Shown here: in pieces, positions 34,615 to 46,522 of the stretch
Position numbering within the stretch: the stretch's first letter is position 1
Layout of the letters: each line of letters begins with the position of its first letter
Assembly (NCBI GenBank): GCA_014281115.1
Contig: JACONQ010000003.1
Coordinates: forward strand, 1,116,001 to 1,180,000
Reading direction: 5' to 3'
DNA from: Laburnicola sp. R22_1
Lineage: Eukaryota; Ascomycota; Dothideomycetes; Pleosporales; Didymosphaeriaceae
DNA: 64,000 bases
The notes under the pieces: model-generated
Database searches by the model: none
The model's input: only the letters and a program-made list of their open reading frames with translations
What the model was told of the DNA's origin: nothing
Translations under genes and position numbers: made by a program

Positions 34615-35400
34615 AGCCCAGAGCGCGTCAAAGTTTTTCCGTCTCCCCCAGCTTCCGAGACGACCTACGACAACAACACCCCGCCCGCCCGCCCGCCCGC
34701 CGCGTTTATCGTCGTCCTTCTCGTCGTATATGTATGGGCGCGTGATCGCCCGCCCCGTGGAAAGCGCGTTGTTTAGTTAAGGGAAGGCTATTGCGGATAG
34801 TGACCTCAAGGTCTTAGGCGACGATATACTCTATATGTGAGGGTAGATAAACACTTAATCTAGTCGCAGATTTTTATACTTTGTGCGCAGGCTGCGTTAT
34901 ATTCTTGTCTTTAACTTTAACTTTAGTATCTATAGACTATAGTACGCTATAATTAACTACCTTATTAGCATAAGGGGCTAATTTGCACGTGCTAATAAAT
35001 AGTCCCTAGCCTAACCTATCTCACTACTTTACCTTTTTTTAATGCGTTTTTAGCACACCCACAGCTTTCCCTTACAGTGTTATACCGTATACTAAAAGGT
35101 CTGCGATGTTTCTCTTCCTGATACTTCCAAGCTGCAGTGATCCTTGATAATGAGCATACTCTGTTAAGGCAGTAATATAGCGTAACCTGTATTACCAAAT
35201 AAATAAGTAGAAAGAGAGTAGGTGACTGCTTAGCAATGAATATCTCCTTATAGACAGCATGTTTATTGGGATACAAGTGAAGGTCAAACAACTTTAGGTT
35301 ACTTTGATATAGTTGACGGAGGACTTGATGGGTATTGCATTGTTAGACTCTCTTTAACTATGTAATTTAAGGCATAACTAAACATATGTAGCTGGGCGGC
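34615..35400. other. Intergenic, no gene seen
   Basis: It holds a (CCCG)n microsatellite at about 34679-34702 and an AT-leaning stretch at 34820-35010. The reverse-strand frame at 35016-35291 has no coding character. Confidence 0.45.
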
Positions 35401-35700
35401 TCACAAAGTAAGAACACTTGACAAGGCCATTCGCACCACGAACCGGCGGTTTCCAGGTACGGCAGGCTTCCTGCCCTGCCCCCCTCCACCGCCCGCCTCC
35501 TCATCTTCCTCTCCTACCCCCGCCTCCTCCTCTGTGCGACCCATGTTTTGAAGCCGGTCATTGCCTGATTCGTAGTCCGGAGGCAGCTCATAAATCGAGA
35601 TCAACCATTCTGCTTCTTGGATCAAATTGACAGTAGTTTCTAAATTTTTGCTGCAAGCTTTCCGCACATCGTCCGCGGTGTTTTGTGGGACTTTCCCCAA
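35401..35700 (-). CDS. Possible small protein of 99 residues
   Basis: An intact reverse-strand frame starts 78 bases beyond the NOP12 stop on the same strand. The first half is helix-prone (DVRKACSKNLETTVNLIQEA) and the second is Glu/Gly-rich low complexity. Family unknown, with no signal peptide or motif. It may be a real small gene or part of the NOP12 3' untranslated region. Confidence 0.25.
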   Translation of the reverse strand: MGKVPQNTADDVRKACSKNLETTVNLIQEAEWLISIYELPPDYESGNDRLQNMGRTEEEAGVGEEDEEAGGGGGQGRKPAVPGNRRFVVRMALSSVLTL

Positions 35701-35777
35701 AAAGTAGGTGCTACTTCATTGGGAGGATGGAGAAAGAGAGAGGGAGAGGGAGTGATGAGAGGGGTTTATCCATGTCC

Positions 35778-37347
35778 CTAGTCGGACTTGCGTTTTCCAC
35801 CGCTACTTTTCCAGGCCTTGCTCCGCGACTTCCTCCCGTTCGGACCTTTCTTCTTCCCACCGAGCTTTAAGCCATTAGTACCCTGCTTGCTGCTCGCTCT
35901 GTGGCCTTCGAACACAAAGGATTCGGCCGACTTGTAAGACGCAGCTTTGCCCAACATTGCACGTGCTCGTCCTTGCTGCGACTTCTGCTCCTCCGAAATC
36001 TTTGCGTTGTAGGCACCTCTAGGTTTCGACTCTTCTGATCTGGTAGGCGGAGGACCCGCTGGCTTCTTGTCCTTCTTCTTTTGTGCCTTTGCACGTGAAA
36101 CACGCAACTTACGGGGTAGGAGAGGAGGGTATTTTTGATCGTTAAACTGCAACGCTGCTTCCACAGCGTTTTCATCCTCGAACTGAACATAAGCGAAACC
36201 TTTGCCGACCCGCGTCTTAGTGTCTCGTGGCACGCGTACACTCTCCACTTTGCCCGCTTTGGCAAACTGAATCCACAGACCTTCCTCAACGTCGCTAGGA
36301 GGCTTGTTCTTCTTCTTTTTCTCTCCGTCGGCGTCCAGCTTGCTTTCATCGTCGACGAAGCCTAGATTGCCCACGAATACGCAGCGGCGGTGGTCGACCT
36401 TCGCAGGATGCGCGATAGAGTCCACACGCATGTGTCGGCCGAGGACGACGGTGCCATTCAGTCGTTTCACCGCCTCTCGGGCTGCAGTCTTGGTGGAATA
36501 TACAACGTACGCATTCGTAGACTTCGTTGTGGAGTCCATGACTTCCTTTTTCGCAAATGCAGCTCGCTTGGGCAATGCGCCGGCGAAGGCAGTCGAACGG
36601 AAGCGGATCGATTCGACCTTGTGAGGAGGCTTGTTGTCGGCCAGGTCGGCTAGGAAGGACGAGAGATGTTGCTTCAACTGCTTTTCCGCTGTCTTGGACG
36701 TAATAGCCTCGTTGGAGACGTTCCCGACGAAGACGGTACGAGCCGCCTTCTCTACCTCGTCGTCGTCCTTTGCTCCCGTCAATGTCTCGTGCTGTGGTAT
36801 CGTGAATGACTCTCCATCGGACTCTTCCCCTTCGCTTGCGGCGCCGTCGGCATCCTCGGCTTCGGCGGCCTTGGTCTTCCGCTTCTTTTGACGCTTCTCT
36901 TCGTCCCTGGCCTCCTCCCGTGCTATCTTCTGCATGTATACATCCTCCACCTCCTCGTCCTTGGCGGCTCGCTTCCGTTTCTTGGTTGGCTGAACTTGGG
37001 CCAGGGCAGTTTCGCTGTCGGACTCTTCCTCCGCTTCTGAGTCTGCGTCCAGCTCTTCGGCTCCATCTTCCTGCCCACTGGCGGATTCCTCGCCGGCACT
37101 GGCCTCCTCGTCGCTAGCTTCCTCGGCGACGCGCTGCTTGGGTAGATGCTGGTATCTCGACTTTGGGGGAGGTTGAACCGGCCCTGACTGCAGAGTACGT
37201 CAGCCGCGAACGGCAACAGGGAGCTGCGGGGAATTTGCCGCGGGCGTGAATACGTACACTAGCAGCGAACAGCGAGGCCAGACTAGGGTCCAAGGCCTTG
37301 TGGTCGACGGCAGCGAGTGCGCTGGCGCTCTTCTTCGGGGCGCCCAT
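35778..37347 (-). CDS. NOP12: Nucleolar RNA-binding protein Nop12 (RBM34-like)
   Basis: Two exons: 37258-37347 (30 codons, [20 protein letters not shown]...) and 35778-37187, with a 70-bp intron (GTACGT...CTGCAG). The product has 499 residues. Nop12 is a nucleolar protein for 60S ribosomal subunit and 5.8S rRNA maturation. An acidic and basic N-terminal third carries KKRKR. Two RRMs follow: the first starts at RTVFVGN (about 180), the second at CVFVGNLGF (about 299) with RNP1 GKGFAYVQF (about 358-366). The C-terminus is very Lys/Arg-rich, as usual for nucleolar retention. It is divergent from DEP1, whose start lies 448 bp away. The intron right after the first 30 codons and the shared SLFAAS-GPVQ join support the model. 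Confidence 0.92.
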
Positions 37348-37795
37348 GGCGGGCTTCTGCGGGTTTGCTGCGTGGGTGATTGACTCCAGCAATGCGTGCG
37401 AGCAGCAAGCGCGCACGGCAAACGGCGAAAGTTTCGGTGGAGCAAACGCGCTAGGCGACACTTTGTTCCTCCCCCGCGCGCGTGAATGCGATGGCCGCGA
37501 GGTAGCGAGCGACAGCGGGCCCTGGACACTCACTGGACCTGCCCAGGTGAAGACTGACTACTCCGCCAGCTCGCTGCCTCCTCCCGTGCCCGCACCGTCC
37601 CAGGCTACATAGCACCCGCTGCTTGCGCCTGCACGCCCTCACGCATCCTGAGCTGTCCCCGCCCAGCGCCAGACGCCGTCGCACTCGCACTCGCCCTCGC
37701 CCTCGCCCTCGGCGCCCGCTGCGCTCCGCTCTCTGCTGCGAGCCCGCACATCTGCTTCGGTGAGAGCTGAGGCAGCTTGCCGGCTGCGCGTACCC
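37348..37795. promoter_or_regulatory. Divergent promoter of NOP12 and DEP1
   Basis: 448 bp between two start codons on opposite strands. It is GC-rich, with a CTCGCC/CTCGCA repeat at about 37680-37710. No specific factor site was identified. Confidence 0.5.
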
Positions 37796-40284
37796 ATGAG
37801 CGCGCAACCGCGAGCGAGGAGGAGCACATCCAAGACTGCCCCCGACCCCAGCGCCGACACCGCAGAGGCACACGGTACGTTTTCCGCCATGCACTGTTCC
37901 GGCAACGCCCCGCGCCGTACCCAGTTTGTGGACCATGCAGCTGATCGATTTTGCTCCTCCGCGCAGACACCATCCCGACGTCGAATCACAATAACGACCG
38001 CCGCGACCCCTCCTCGCATCCATCTGCACCACCGCGTCTACTGCCCCCGGGTGCGACCGATCGCGAAATCGACGCAGCAGCCATGCTCTCGACGCTTGCC
38101 GCACCCGGCCTCGAGCCCCAAACTGCCGAGTCGACTTCCATGGGCTTCGACCGCCATGTCGACGACCGCTCTAGCAGCTTGAGCGAGCTCGGTGACGCTT
38201 CCGACGACCAGTCCGAGCAGACTCCGCGACCAAACGCAGCTGTGGACCTAGGCGACATCGATTCGGAAGCAGAAACGGAGCGCCTCGAGAACACGCCTCG
38301 AAAACTGACGCGCACAGCCACCGATACGTCGTTGACGTCCGAAATGCCGTACCAGAGAACCCCGAGCAAGCTGGCGCACTTGAACACGATTGAGCAAGAC
38401 GAGCCTACTCTGCCCGCACTGTTTGTCACGGCCGATGACGCAGCACTTGGCGAGCCCACCCACGGAAACGCAGCTCTACATGCCCTCTCTTTGGCAGCTA
38501 GCTCAGAAGCTGCGAACCTCAACGACCATGTAGGGAAGAAGAGGAAACGACAAAGTGCCCCAGTCGACACTCCAGAGGAGCAGGCCGAAGAGCCCGCCCG
38601 AAAACGAAGTGGTACCGCCAAGGTCTCCACCCACAACGATAGCCACGAGAGCGTGGTACAAAGTTCGGAACAAGTAGACGCTGAAGAAGAACTCGAGAAT
38701 GCGCAGGAGCGCATATCGCAGCTTGCCCGAGAAGAGCTTGAGCTCGAAGAGCGCCAGGCCGATATTGCTGCCGAGTCCGTCAACGAGCTTGTCTCAGTCA
38801 CCAAACACGCAAAGCCGCGCAAAGGAGCAAGAAAAGGAAAGCGGAAGATAGAGGACGCAGCTCTACCCGGCAATGTCTCTGCGAGCATCGAGGGCCAGGA
38901 AGGCGATGGCGATGGCGACAACGAGGAGGACGATAGTGGAGCGGTTGATGAAGAGGGTACGTGATTGTTGGCATGGGACTGAGACACAACTGACGTGTGC
39001 AGTGTCTAAGAAAAAGCATGCGATTGAAGAACTGGCAAAAATCGAGAAGAAGTTCAAGATCTTTCGCGAAAAGTAAGTATAGCTCAAGAATACAGAGAAA
39101 CGCGATGCTGACTACGAACAGATTGTGCGACGAACAGATAGCGCAATACGAACAGGAGCTGGAAATGCTGAAGCAACCTAACTGCATACACCCCGAATAC
39201 CTCGCTATGGTCAAATGTGTAGACGACCGACGTGCCGAGAAAGTTGCCTACGAGAGACAACTGCTACAATATAAGCAGAAGAATCTCGAGAGCATCACGA
39301 CCGCAGAAAGGCATCAGCTTCACAGCCAATACTTTCAGACCGTGCGAGACAAGCGCGAGGAGATACTTAGTGACTGCAATCAGCGAATATTCGAACTGCA
39401 ACGAGGACGTAGGCAGCTGGGTATCAACGATGTCGAGTACATGATGAAGTTGCCCGAGAAGCGATCGGATCAAATCCGTCATCAGGCCGCGTACAACCTT
39501 GAAGTTTCTATACTTTCAGGTGTGGCCAAGTACGTGGGCTTCCCTGCTGCCCCTGAGATCAGACCAGCACGGCCGTCCGAAGTCGAAGACGACCTACGAG
39601 CAATGAAGGTGAGCGACCAACCCGTATCATTACCTACTTATTAGCTGACGTACCCTCACTCAGATTGCGACACGTGCTGCAGCACCTCCGCCCTACGCCC
39701 GCCCAACCTATGGCAGAACCTCGACCGCCGATGAAGCAGCTGCAGAAGAGAAATTTCTCGAACAAACACCCTGGGCGAACCCCCAGCACCCTGCGCACCA
39801 ACAGTCTCACCAACAGTCATATTACGGGGTCGCTTCGGGGTCGCGAGTGCCGAACTACCATACTCCGATAGGACAAAGACGACTAGAAGCACCCAACGGG
39901 TCTGCCTCTACCATTGAAGCGAATTCAAACCCCCCTTCAACTGGCGGTCTCCACGGTAACCATGGTCGCATTGGAGAATCGGAGTCACCTGTACTGCAGA
40001 TGAAGCGGCACCCTGGCGAGCACCAGATCTATTCAGAAACACCAGGCTCGATACCTCGTAATATGGTCGGCTTCGGACGGGATTCGTACGGCATGTCGAG
40101 TCCTGCAGGGGCACACGCGGAAGTGCAGGCAGACCAGCCGCCACGCTGGGGCGCAATGCGACCAAACGTCCCCACGGGCCCGTCATTACCAGGGCGGCCA
40201 GACACAACGAGAGTTCCGCTGACTCATCGGAGCGCACTTGGAACTGTAAGCGTAGGGAGCGGTAATGGTCTTTTCGGGCGATGA
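37796..40284 (+). CDS. DEP1: Dep1/Sds3-family subunit of the Rpd3 histone deacetylase complex
   Basis: Five exons: 37796-37874, 37967-38956, 39003-39072, 39122-39608 and 39664-40284, with introns of 92, 46, 49 and 55 bp. Frame is kept throughout, giving 748 residues. Sds3/Dep1 proteins hold the Sin3-Rpd3 deacetylase together and act in gene silencing. The N-terminal half is acidic and low complexity, with a coiled coil (EELENAQERISQLAREELEL) and a basic patch KPRKGARKGKRK. The Sds3 domain is encoded by exons 3-4 (about residues 357-542): IEELAKIEKKFKIFREKL, then CIHPEYLAMVKCVDDRR, then YNLEVSILSGVAKYVGFPAA. The C-terminal 200 residues are Pro/Gly/Ser-rich and probably disordered. The exact paralogue (Dep1 or Sds3) is inferred from length. 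Confidence 0.88.
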
Positions 40285-41214
40285 CGGTGTTCTCCTCTAA
40301 TGTATATTTGTACCACTGGTATTGGTTGTCTCGGCTTCGGCCTCGGACCAGGCCCCTTTTTACACTGGCGTTCGGAGGCGGAACATCTCACTACTACATA
40401 CGACCTGGTTGATGATGTCCATTTCTTTGTCCACATCTAGAGGGTCTTGGTTTCGGTTTCGGTTTAGCGGTTGGCCCCGCTTTATGTGGGCATGAATGAT
40501 ACCTCTGAGCGACAATGTCTTCAATGATGTTGTAGGATTGCAAGGATTGCAATAATTGTCGAAATCAACGATTCGTAGAATTTACCTGGCAAACCGTATC
40601 ATCGCTGAAGAAGCGGAACAACAAAGCGCGCTAGTGCATGTGCCAATCATAGTGAACCTGTCGATGCTTACTTCCCCGCATCGACGTCGTCATGCACCTC
40701 GTTGACGGTCAACAGTGGCTACTTATCGTGAAGTGGACGCTGATGCTCATCAAAACTTCGCTGGCAGGAGGTACTAACACCGTCGCGCGGACTATAAGAA
40801 CGGCCTGCTCTTTTCACCCTTCGTCGATGCCACAACACTCGTGGTGTAGAGGCGTCCGACGTCGTAAAACATGGTATTGTTCTGGGCTGGACGAAGGCCG
40901 CGTTGCACAGTACAAGCTGACGCTCGTAGAAGATTAAAGCGAGCAAGGCTACTGCCGGAGAACATGTCGCTCCAAGAAAGAGGTGAAAGATTTGTGCAAC
41001 CTCGATGCACCACCACCATCAACTACACTCAGTTCATTCCAAGAGTAAAAGACCCCCCTAAACTCCCTTCTCCACGAACAAGTAACTGCACATCTCGAAG
41101 AGCGAAAGCACAACAACGTACTGGAACCAAGTATTTACGTGAAACTACTAGTATTCTTAAGGCGACTTATGGGCCGTCATTTTGATCGTCTATCAACCTT
41201 TTCCCCAGCACAAA
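40285..41214. other. DEP1 3' region, no gene seen
   Basis: About 930 bp between convergent genes. There are short TTTCGG repeats at about 40447-40465. Small frames on both strands lack coding character. Confidence 0.5.
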
Positions 41215-42031
41215 CTAATTGCAAACTTCGTACAACGGGTCACAGGGCCAAAGCTGGCCTTGCTCTGGCAAAGTATCGGCGCTAGGCATTGTGCCGTGCT
41301 CCCTGAGTTCATAAATCCAGCGTCTGCCCTCAATCTCCTTGATGACAAAGTACCCAGCATTGGGACCATGGGTGGCCACCGTCTGACCCCTCAACACACC
41401 GCCGTGGAAACCCGTCACCGTAACGACACCACCCTTGCCCTTGGGATCCCACGAGTCCGGCGAGGAAACGTAAAACTCGCGCCACTGGTGCCATCCCGTG
41501 CCATACGCCTTGCCGATGGCCGCACTGAAGCCCTTGTACACCTCGAGGAAGCCGTCGTAGGAGTACCGGGTGTTGTTGAAAGAGCCGCACGCATCAGGGT
41601 GGAAGGCCTTGATGTAGCCTGGCATCCATTCGGTGTCGTTGGCGAATTCTGGGCGCGGGTATGGGTAGAATGCTATGTTTCGATCGGTAGATACCAGTAC
41701 TGCGGCGGACGCGACAGGGCTTAGAGCGCTTACCCATCACTTGACATTCAACCCAAGCTGCGAGCTGGATGTGTCGGGATAGTGACTCGTCCTCGGCTTG
41801 CTCACAGGCGTTGTCGGGTTCGATGTGGACGCGTGCCGCGTTCGCTTGGTCAGGAAGCGGTACAGGTGCGTAGCCGGGACGATACGGGGTATCGGCGGAT
41901 ACAGGGACGAGACCGCTTGCAGCGACTATATCCGTGGGTTAGCAAGTGTCACTACTACACGTCCGATGCAACTGAAGTGTCTGTCGTTCTTTGTTGGCGG
42001 GATCCTTACCGAGGAGAGTTGACCAAAGCAT
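41215..42031 (-). CDS. Small secreted protein, 223 residues, five cysteines
   Basis: Hand-built three-exon model: 42010-42031, 41734-41925 and 41215-41672. Introns of 84 bp (GTAAGG...TATAG, with a CTAAC branch site) and 61 bp keep frame. The first exon plus the start of the second encode a signal peptide (MLWSTLLVAASGLVPVSA). The mature part has Cys at 48, 68, 100, 215 and 222, two N-glycosylation sequons (N83, N105) and many aromatic residues (FHPDACGSFNNTRYSYDGF, GTGWHQWREFYVSS). It ends in WPCDPLYEVCN. No enzyme motif is seen and the family is not recognised. Small size, secretion and cysteines fit an effector-like or cell-surface protein. It lies tail-to-tail with DEP1 and 350 bp from a Zn2Cys6 regulator transcribed in the same direction. 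Confidence 0.78.
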
Positions 42032-42380
42032 TGTGACGGACGGATGACTTTCGGCAGCTCTGTGTGCTCGATCGATCGATTGACTTGTAAAAAAGATCTT
42101 CTTGTCGGTACCAATTGTGTACTTTTTTTAAGTCTAATCAACCTATGCTCATAAGAGTGATCTGTGATGCAGATAATCGACACCATATGGCCCGAACGAG
42201 CCCGCGTAATAATTGCCGTAATGCACACATGGGCGGATCGATACGGTAACACGATAATGCTAGCTTTTCGAGACCTGTATCTTCATCCTGGCTAGAACTT
42301 CGGTAAGGTTACTATTTCCCTTTTACGCAGCATACCCCATTACACATAAATTGCAGTAGCACTAGAAGCGAAACATACTA
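42032..42380. other. Upstream region of the secreted-protein gene
   Basis: 349 bp that must contain its promoter and the 3' end of the transcription-factor gene. It has an A/T-rich core and a CGATCGATCGATTG run at about 42067. No gene. Confidence 0.45.
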
Positions 42381-44244
42381 TCATGAAATGGTAATACCCA
42401 GCTTCATCGCCTCATCCTTTACAAACCCCCACTTTGAGCAATCAGCCAACAAGCCTCTATACCCTCTCTCCCTCAGACGCAACACATCTTCCTCGTCCCT
42501 CTCCAGATCACGTCGTAATGCTAGGATGAACTTGAGACCTAGAACAGTGAACACGTCGTTCATCCTCTCAAATACAAGCTCTAAAAAATCCACATGATGT
42601 CGCAAGCTAGCGTCGTTGTCTAGGCGCATGTGGATGATAAGTACAGCGCTAGCAGCATAGAGACAAGATGAGATGTGCACGTTAAGAAGCAGGTCGATGG
42701 AAATGCGGCTCGCGTCTTTGACGGTCTGGGACGTGTTTTTAGCGGCTAGGACTGTTTTGAGGAAGAGGTCGTTGGCGGTGTCCGGATCGGAGAAGGGTAC
42801 GCTTCGATAGTGTAGTAGGAGCGATATCGTGTTGAGGATGATGCTTAGCCATACGACTTGACCGTGGTCTTCTGTTGGTGCTTCCAGAACGGATGTCGCT
42901 GATCGAGGTAAGCTGAGACGAAGCTTGACGGAGTGGTTGTCGAGCTCATCACATTGCTCTGCGTATTCTGGGCTATCGGGGTCTTCGTGGATGGAGTGTA
43001 TCAGCTCGGTCACACGGCCGAGGAGTATGTATGCAATAACTAGGTAATGGAATATGTTGAGTGGCGTCTTCGCTGTCGATGAAGATTCCAGCAAGGTGTT
43101 TATGTTTCTGGTAAATGGTATGTTCGTGACTTGACCCGGATCGGTTTCGTACGTCATACTCTGGAAAACAGAGTCTACGACCGGGATATCGAGTTTGAAT
43201 TGCCTCTCGTCAATAGCATGCGGCCAACCCGTGGGCCACGATTGGTTCCGGTCCATCATGAAGAGTATCCACAGAACTCGCCGTTGCTCTTCCCTCTCAA
43301 TTGCCGTTCTGGCTTCGAATTCCGTCGTCCTCTTGGTATCTGTATCTTTTAACCCATGCGGCATATGAAACGCATGTACAGAATCCATTCGGTTCATGCC
43401 TAATGAGGCAGCTTGTCTCCACGCTTTCCCGATGTACAACCAGCAAGCAGAGAAATCGCCGCAAGTGTAAGCGTGATACACGAGACAAACAATGGCTTGA
43501 ATCGTACGCAGGGCTGGACACGGCTCTCGTCCGGTGCAGTCGTATAGGAACTTGGCCTGTTCGTACCAGGCATTACGGCGAGCCTTGACTGTAGCGTCCG
43601 AATGGAAATTTGCTGCGACAGAGCACATACTGTAAAGTAGAAGCGTGGAGTGAGCGTGGAGGTGGCCGCTTTGCAGTTCTTTCAAGAAGGTCGTCTTGTG
43701 GAAGCACGGTAAAACGTAGTAGAGTTTCGCGAAGAAGATTTCCACGAGTTCCAGTAGAATGTCGTTTGACGGAAGACTAGCGTCCAACAACATAGCCGAT
43801 TCGTTGTTGTCTCCTGTACCAATCGATGAAGGATCAAAGTTCGACATAGAAGTTGGAGCATCCGTGTGAGGTGAAGCACCATGTTGCGCATGAAAGAGTG
43901 CATCGAACCCAAAGTCCGGAAACTGCGTCTCCACAACTCCTTCCCATGGAGTCAACGGTTCGAAAGACTGTTCCAGGTTCCCAAATGATGTACCTTTGTA
44001 TTGCTCAAGGAGCACTGCATCTTCTGTATGAAGCGATGCAGGTACAGTGTACTCGCATCTCAGACTCCATTTCTTACACAAGCTACAGGAAGGTCGCTCG
44101 CTCTGGGGAAAGTCAACATGTAGAGACATACACGAACGCTGTGTATCTTACGTCGCATCTCCTCTTTCGCTGGCGGCAGCTCTTACATGCTTGCTTCCTT
44201 TTCGAGACCGATGCAGGTGTCGCTAGAGGCTGAGATTGCATCAT
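42381..44244 (-). CDS. Zn(II)2Cys6 fungal-specific transcription factor
   Basis: Two exons, 44152-44244 and 42381-44102, with a 49-bp intron inside the zinc-cluster coding region, a common place for it in this family. The product has 604 residues. The cluster is C20-x2-C23-x6-C30-x6-C37-x2-C40-x6-C47 (ACKSCRQRKRRCD then SERPSCSLCKKWSLRCEYT), which is canonical only after splicing. A fungal-specific transcription factor middle domain covers about residues 130-480, with the typical ALRTIQAIVCLVYHAY and GKAWRQAASLGMNRM segments and EEQRRVLWILFMMDR. These proteins bind CGG-containing promoter sites as dimers. The target is unknown. There are two adjacent ATG codons at the start (44244 and 44241). 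Confidence 0.93.
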
Positions 44245-44761
44245 TGTACTTGTCAACTCAGAAGTTCACGAGCGGAAGATGAGCATGCTGACAAATATGC
44301 GCCACTTCTAGCGTTACATTGTGATTGGTGCATACTAACAGGGTTAGGTAGATATGGTGGTCATTTACAGATTAGATATGTGCACAAAATAGCCTGGGGT
44401 AATTGCTAGCGTTCAACAAGTGTCCAAGAATGGACTGGTCCTGCTTCGAAAAAATGAAACACTCAGAGAATCAACGAGCTTGTGAATTACACTTGTGAAG
44501 ATGGAGATGTCAGGGCCCAAAATGTGAATATCGCGGGTCTGGTAGAACAAACTGCTACTCCTAGCGCAGGCTTCCCTCCATAGGAACGGCACACTTTGGT
44601 ATCCAAGTACGGAGCGTCTAACAAGCTAAGCAGGCAATAGCTGCGAAAGGCGGAAGCCCAGCTAAACCACCAATGTAGTCCACAATGAGTTTATTATACG
44701 TCCCACAAAAGGCACCACACATACCCAACACTTTACACTGCGTATGCCACAAAAGCATACT
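44245..44761. other. Intergenic, no gene seen
   Basis: Normal base composition with CA dinucleotides present, so not RIP-affected. It contains the transcription-factor promoter and the 3' flank of the pseudogene next door. Confidence 0.5.
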
Positions 44762-45664
44762 CTAAATCGCAGCGAGTTTGGGGTGTCCTTCCAGGTCAAC
44801 AGTTACTAATACTTTGCCCGTCTAGGGATAAGTGTAAATAAGATACTTAAATTCTCCATTATCTAGAATGCAACCTTTATCCAGTGGACCGCAGTTGTGT
44901 CCCAGTATGTGCCCCATCTCAGTTATCTTATTTTAGTCCACGGCCTTGGTTACCGCACCAGTAAGGATGGATGTAAGGGGCTGTACGTTGACTAGATTAC
45001 CAAATATACACTCGAAAGAGATAGCGCAGTCGTTTCTAATAGAATAGGCTATGGGTTTGCCCTTTATAGCCTCTTAAATATACGCGAAGGCGGTTGTTAG
45101 ATTCCAGTTTACCTTATCCGCAAAGGTCCCCTGCACCTGGATGTTAGCTTGCAAGCTTAACATAGTAAACTAAGTCTTTAGTATGTCCATAGAAGCAGGA
45201 GTAGGATCAGGGGCTGTGGCTTAGCAATAGCAGATATAGGCTGTGGTGCATTATATACCGCTCGCCAGCTTAGATGCGTCCTGTCTGTAGTTACTTTAAC
45301 ATAGGTACTTAACATCGTTGTGTTGAGCTGAGCCAGCGTCGTCCTAGGAATCGTCCTTTATATCAGGATTGATAACGATGCTGAACACTTCGCCATTAGG
45401 CAAGTAAGCGTCAACGCTGGTGTTGCGCTATAGGTAGGAGCCATCCCATACTACTTCAGCAGCCTAATCTAGTTTTGAACTAGGCTAGAAACCATAGGCA
45501 TAGTAAAAAACCTGGCGCGACGTCAAATCACTAGGGTTTGGCAACGTGCCGATACCGCAGTCAGCTAGAACTATATCCTCAACCGCACTAAGGTCGCAAG
45601 GTACCATCCTTGCACTAGCGGCGCTAAGGAGAAGTAAAGCTACTATGGCTTGCATTCTAGGCAT
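44762..45664 (-). pseudogene. Secreted-protein gene killed by RIP-type stops
   Basis: A single 903-bp frame (301 codons) without indels runs from ATG 45664 to TAG 44762-44764. It opens with a clear signal peptide (MPRMQAIVALLLLSAASA), and the mature part has several cysteines. Eleven internal stops interrupt it, all TAG or TAA, the result of CA-to-TA change on either strand. The first 60 residues are still open. Only coding changes of the RIP type are seen; there is no frameshift. The family is not recognised and no enzyme motif is visible. Flanks are not transposon-like, so the gene was probably duplicated elsewhere once, which exposed it to RIP. Confidence 0.75.
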
Positions 45665-46522
45665 AGTAGTAAAGTAAATTTGTTGAAAGAGAGGGGTATT
45701 AACAATATATTGACAGATTAGATTGTTGTAAGTGAAACAAAGTGTATTCTCGAAATTGAACACACTGGCAGATAGCAACTTCCACATAGGGACTGACGAG
45801 TTTAAATATCCTTCAATTTTAGTGTCACCGAAACACCTCGTTCAAAACAACTGCGTTTGTTCACCCACCTGTGTACACTGCACACATTCTTTGCTGATTC
45901 TCTCAAAGCTGATGTACTACGTTTACACCTGCGTTCAGACTGTTCGGCGCTCCCGGCAAAGACCCTTAGAAGCTAGAGACAGAGTTGTGTTCCAGGAAAC
46001 GGGGACCGGCCATGGCTCTCTCACACATCGTATCATGCCAAGTTCCTATATGGCTTAGCGACTAGCATAGCCCACTAACACATTCCAGATCATGGCGCCA
46101 CTACTGTGCGACCCCGGGATTACCGAAAGTGGTATTACTGTGAGTCGTAGCTGAGGAATGCTGACATGTATACTCCTTGACTGGACCCCATTATTTCGAG
46201 TACGTCGAGGCAGCTGGCCTGGTTTTCGGGTATCTGCATTCCCCTCCTCATCCCGTTCTAGGTGGCGGCGGAGGTTTGTTGTATTCCAGCTCATTGTAAA
46301 ATTGAAGCTGGTAATCGACGGGCGAGCGCTGGAGCAGGGATAGCCGCAAAAAGACGCTTCTTTATGAAACTTTGGGTTGTAACGAAGCATTTGCTTCTAT
46401 AAACAGTCTTGTCTGAGAAACAGAGACGGCGCAGCGACTGACAAGACCACAAGTGAAAGTTAGGACTGTGGGCGATAGCGATGGAGTATTCGTGCCATAC
46501 GGACATTGAGAAAATTCGAAAG
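45665..46522. other. Intergenic, no gene seen
   Basis: About 860 bp between the 5' end of the dead secreted-protein gene and the 3' end of MSH1. Short frames on both strands have no coding character. Confidence 0.5.

Noticed and set aside
37986..38987. 333-codon reverse frame antisense to DEP1
   Set aside because: Serine-rich shadow of the acidic DEP1 exon 2; the forward frame has matching splice sites and the Sds3 domain.
42381..46522. The Zn2Cys6 factor and neighbours as a secondary-metabolite cluster
   Set aside because: No polyketide synthase, NRPS, terpene or tailoring enzyme gene is present in the window.
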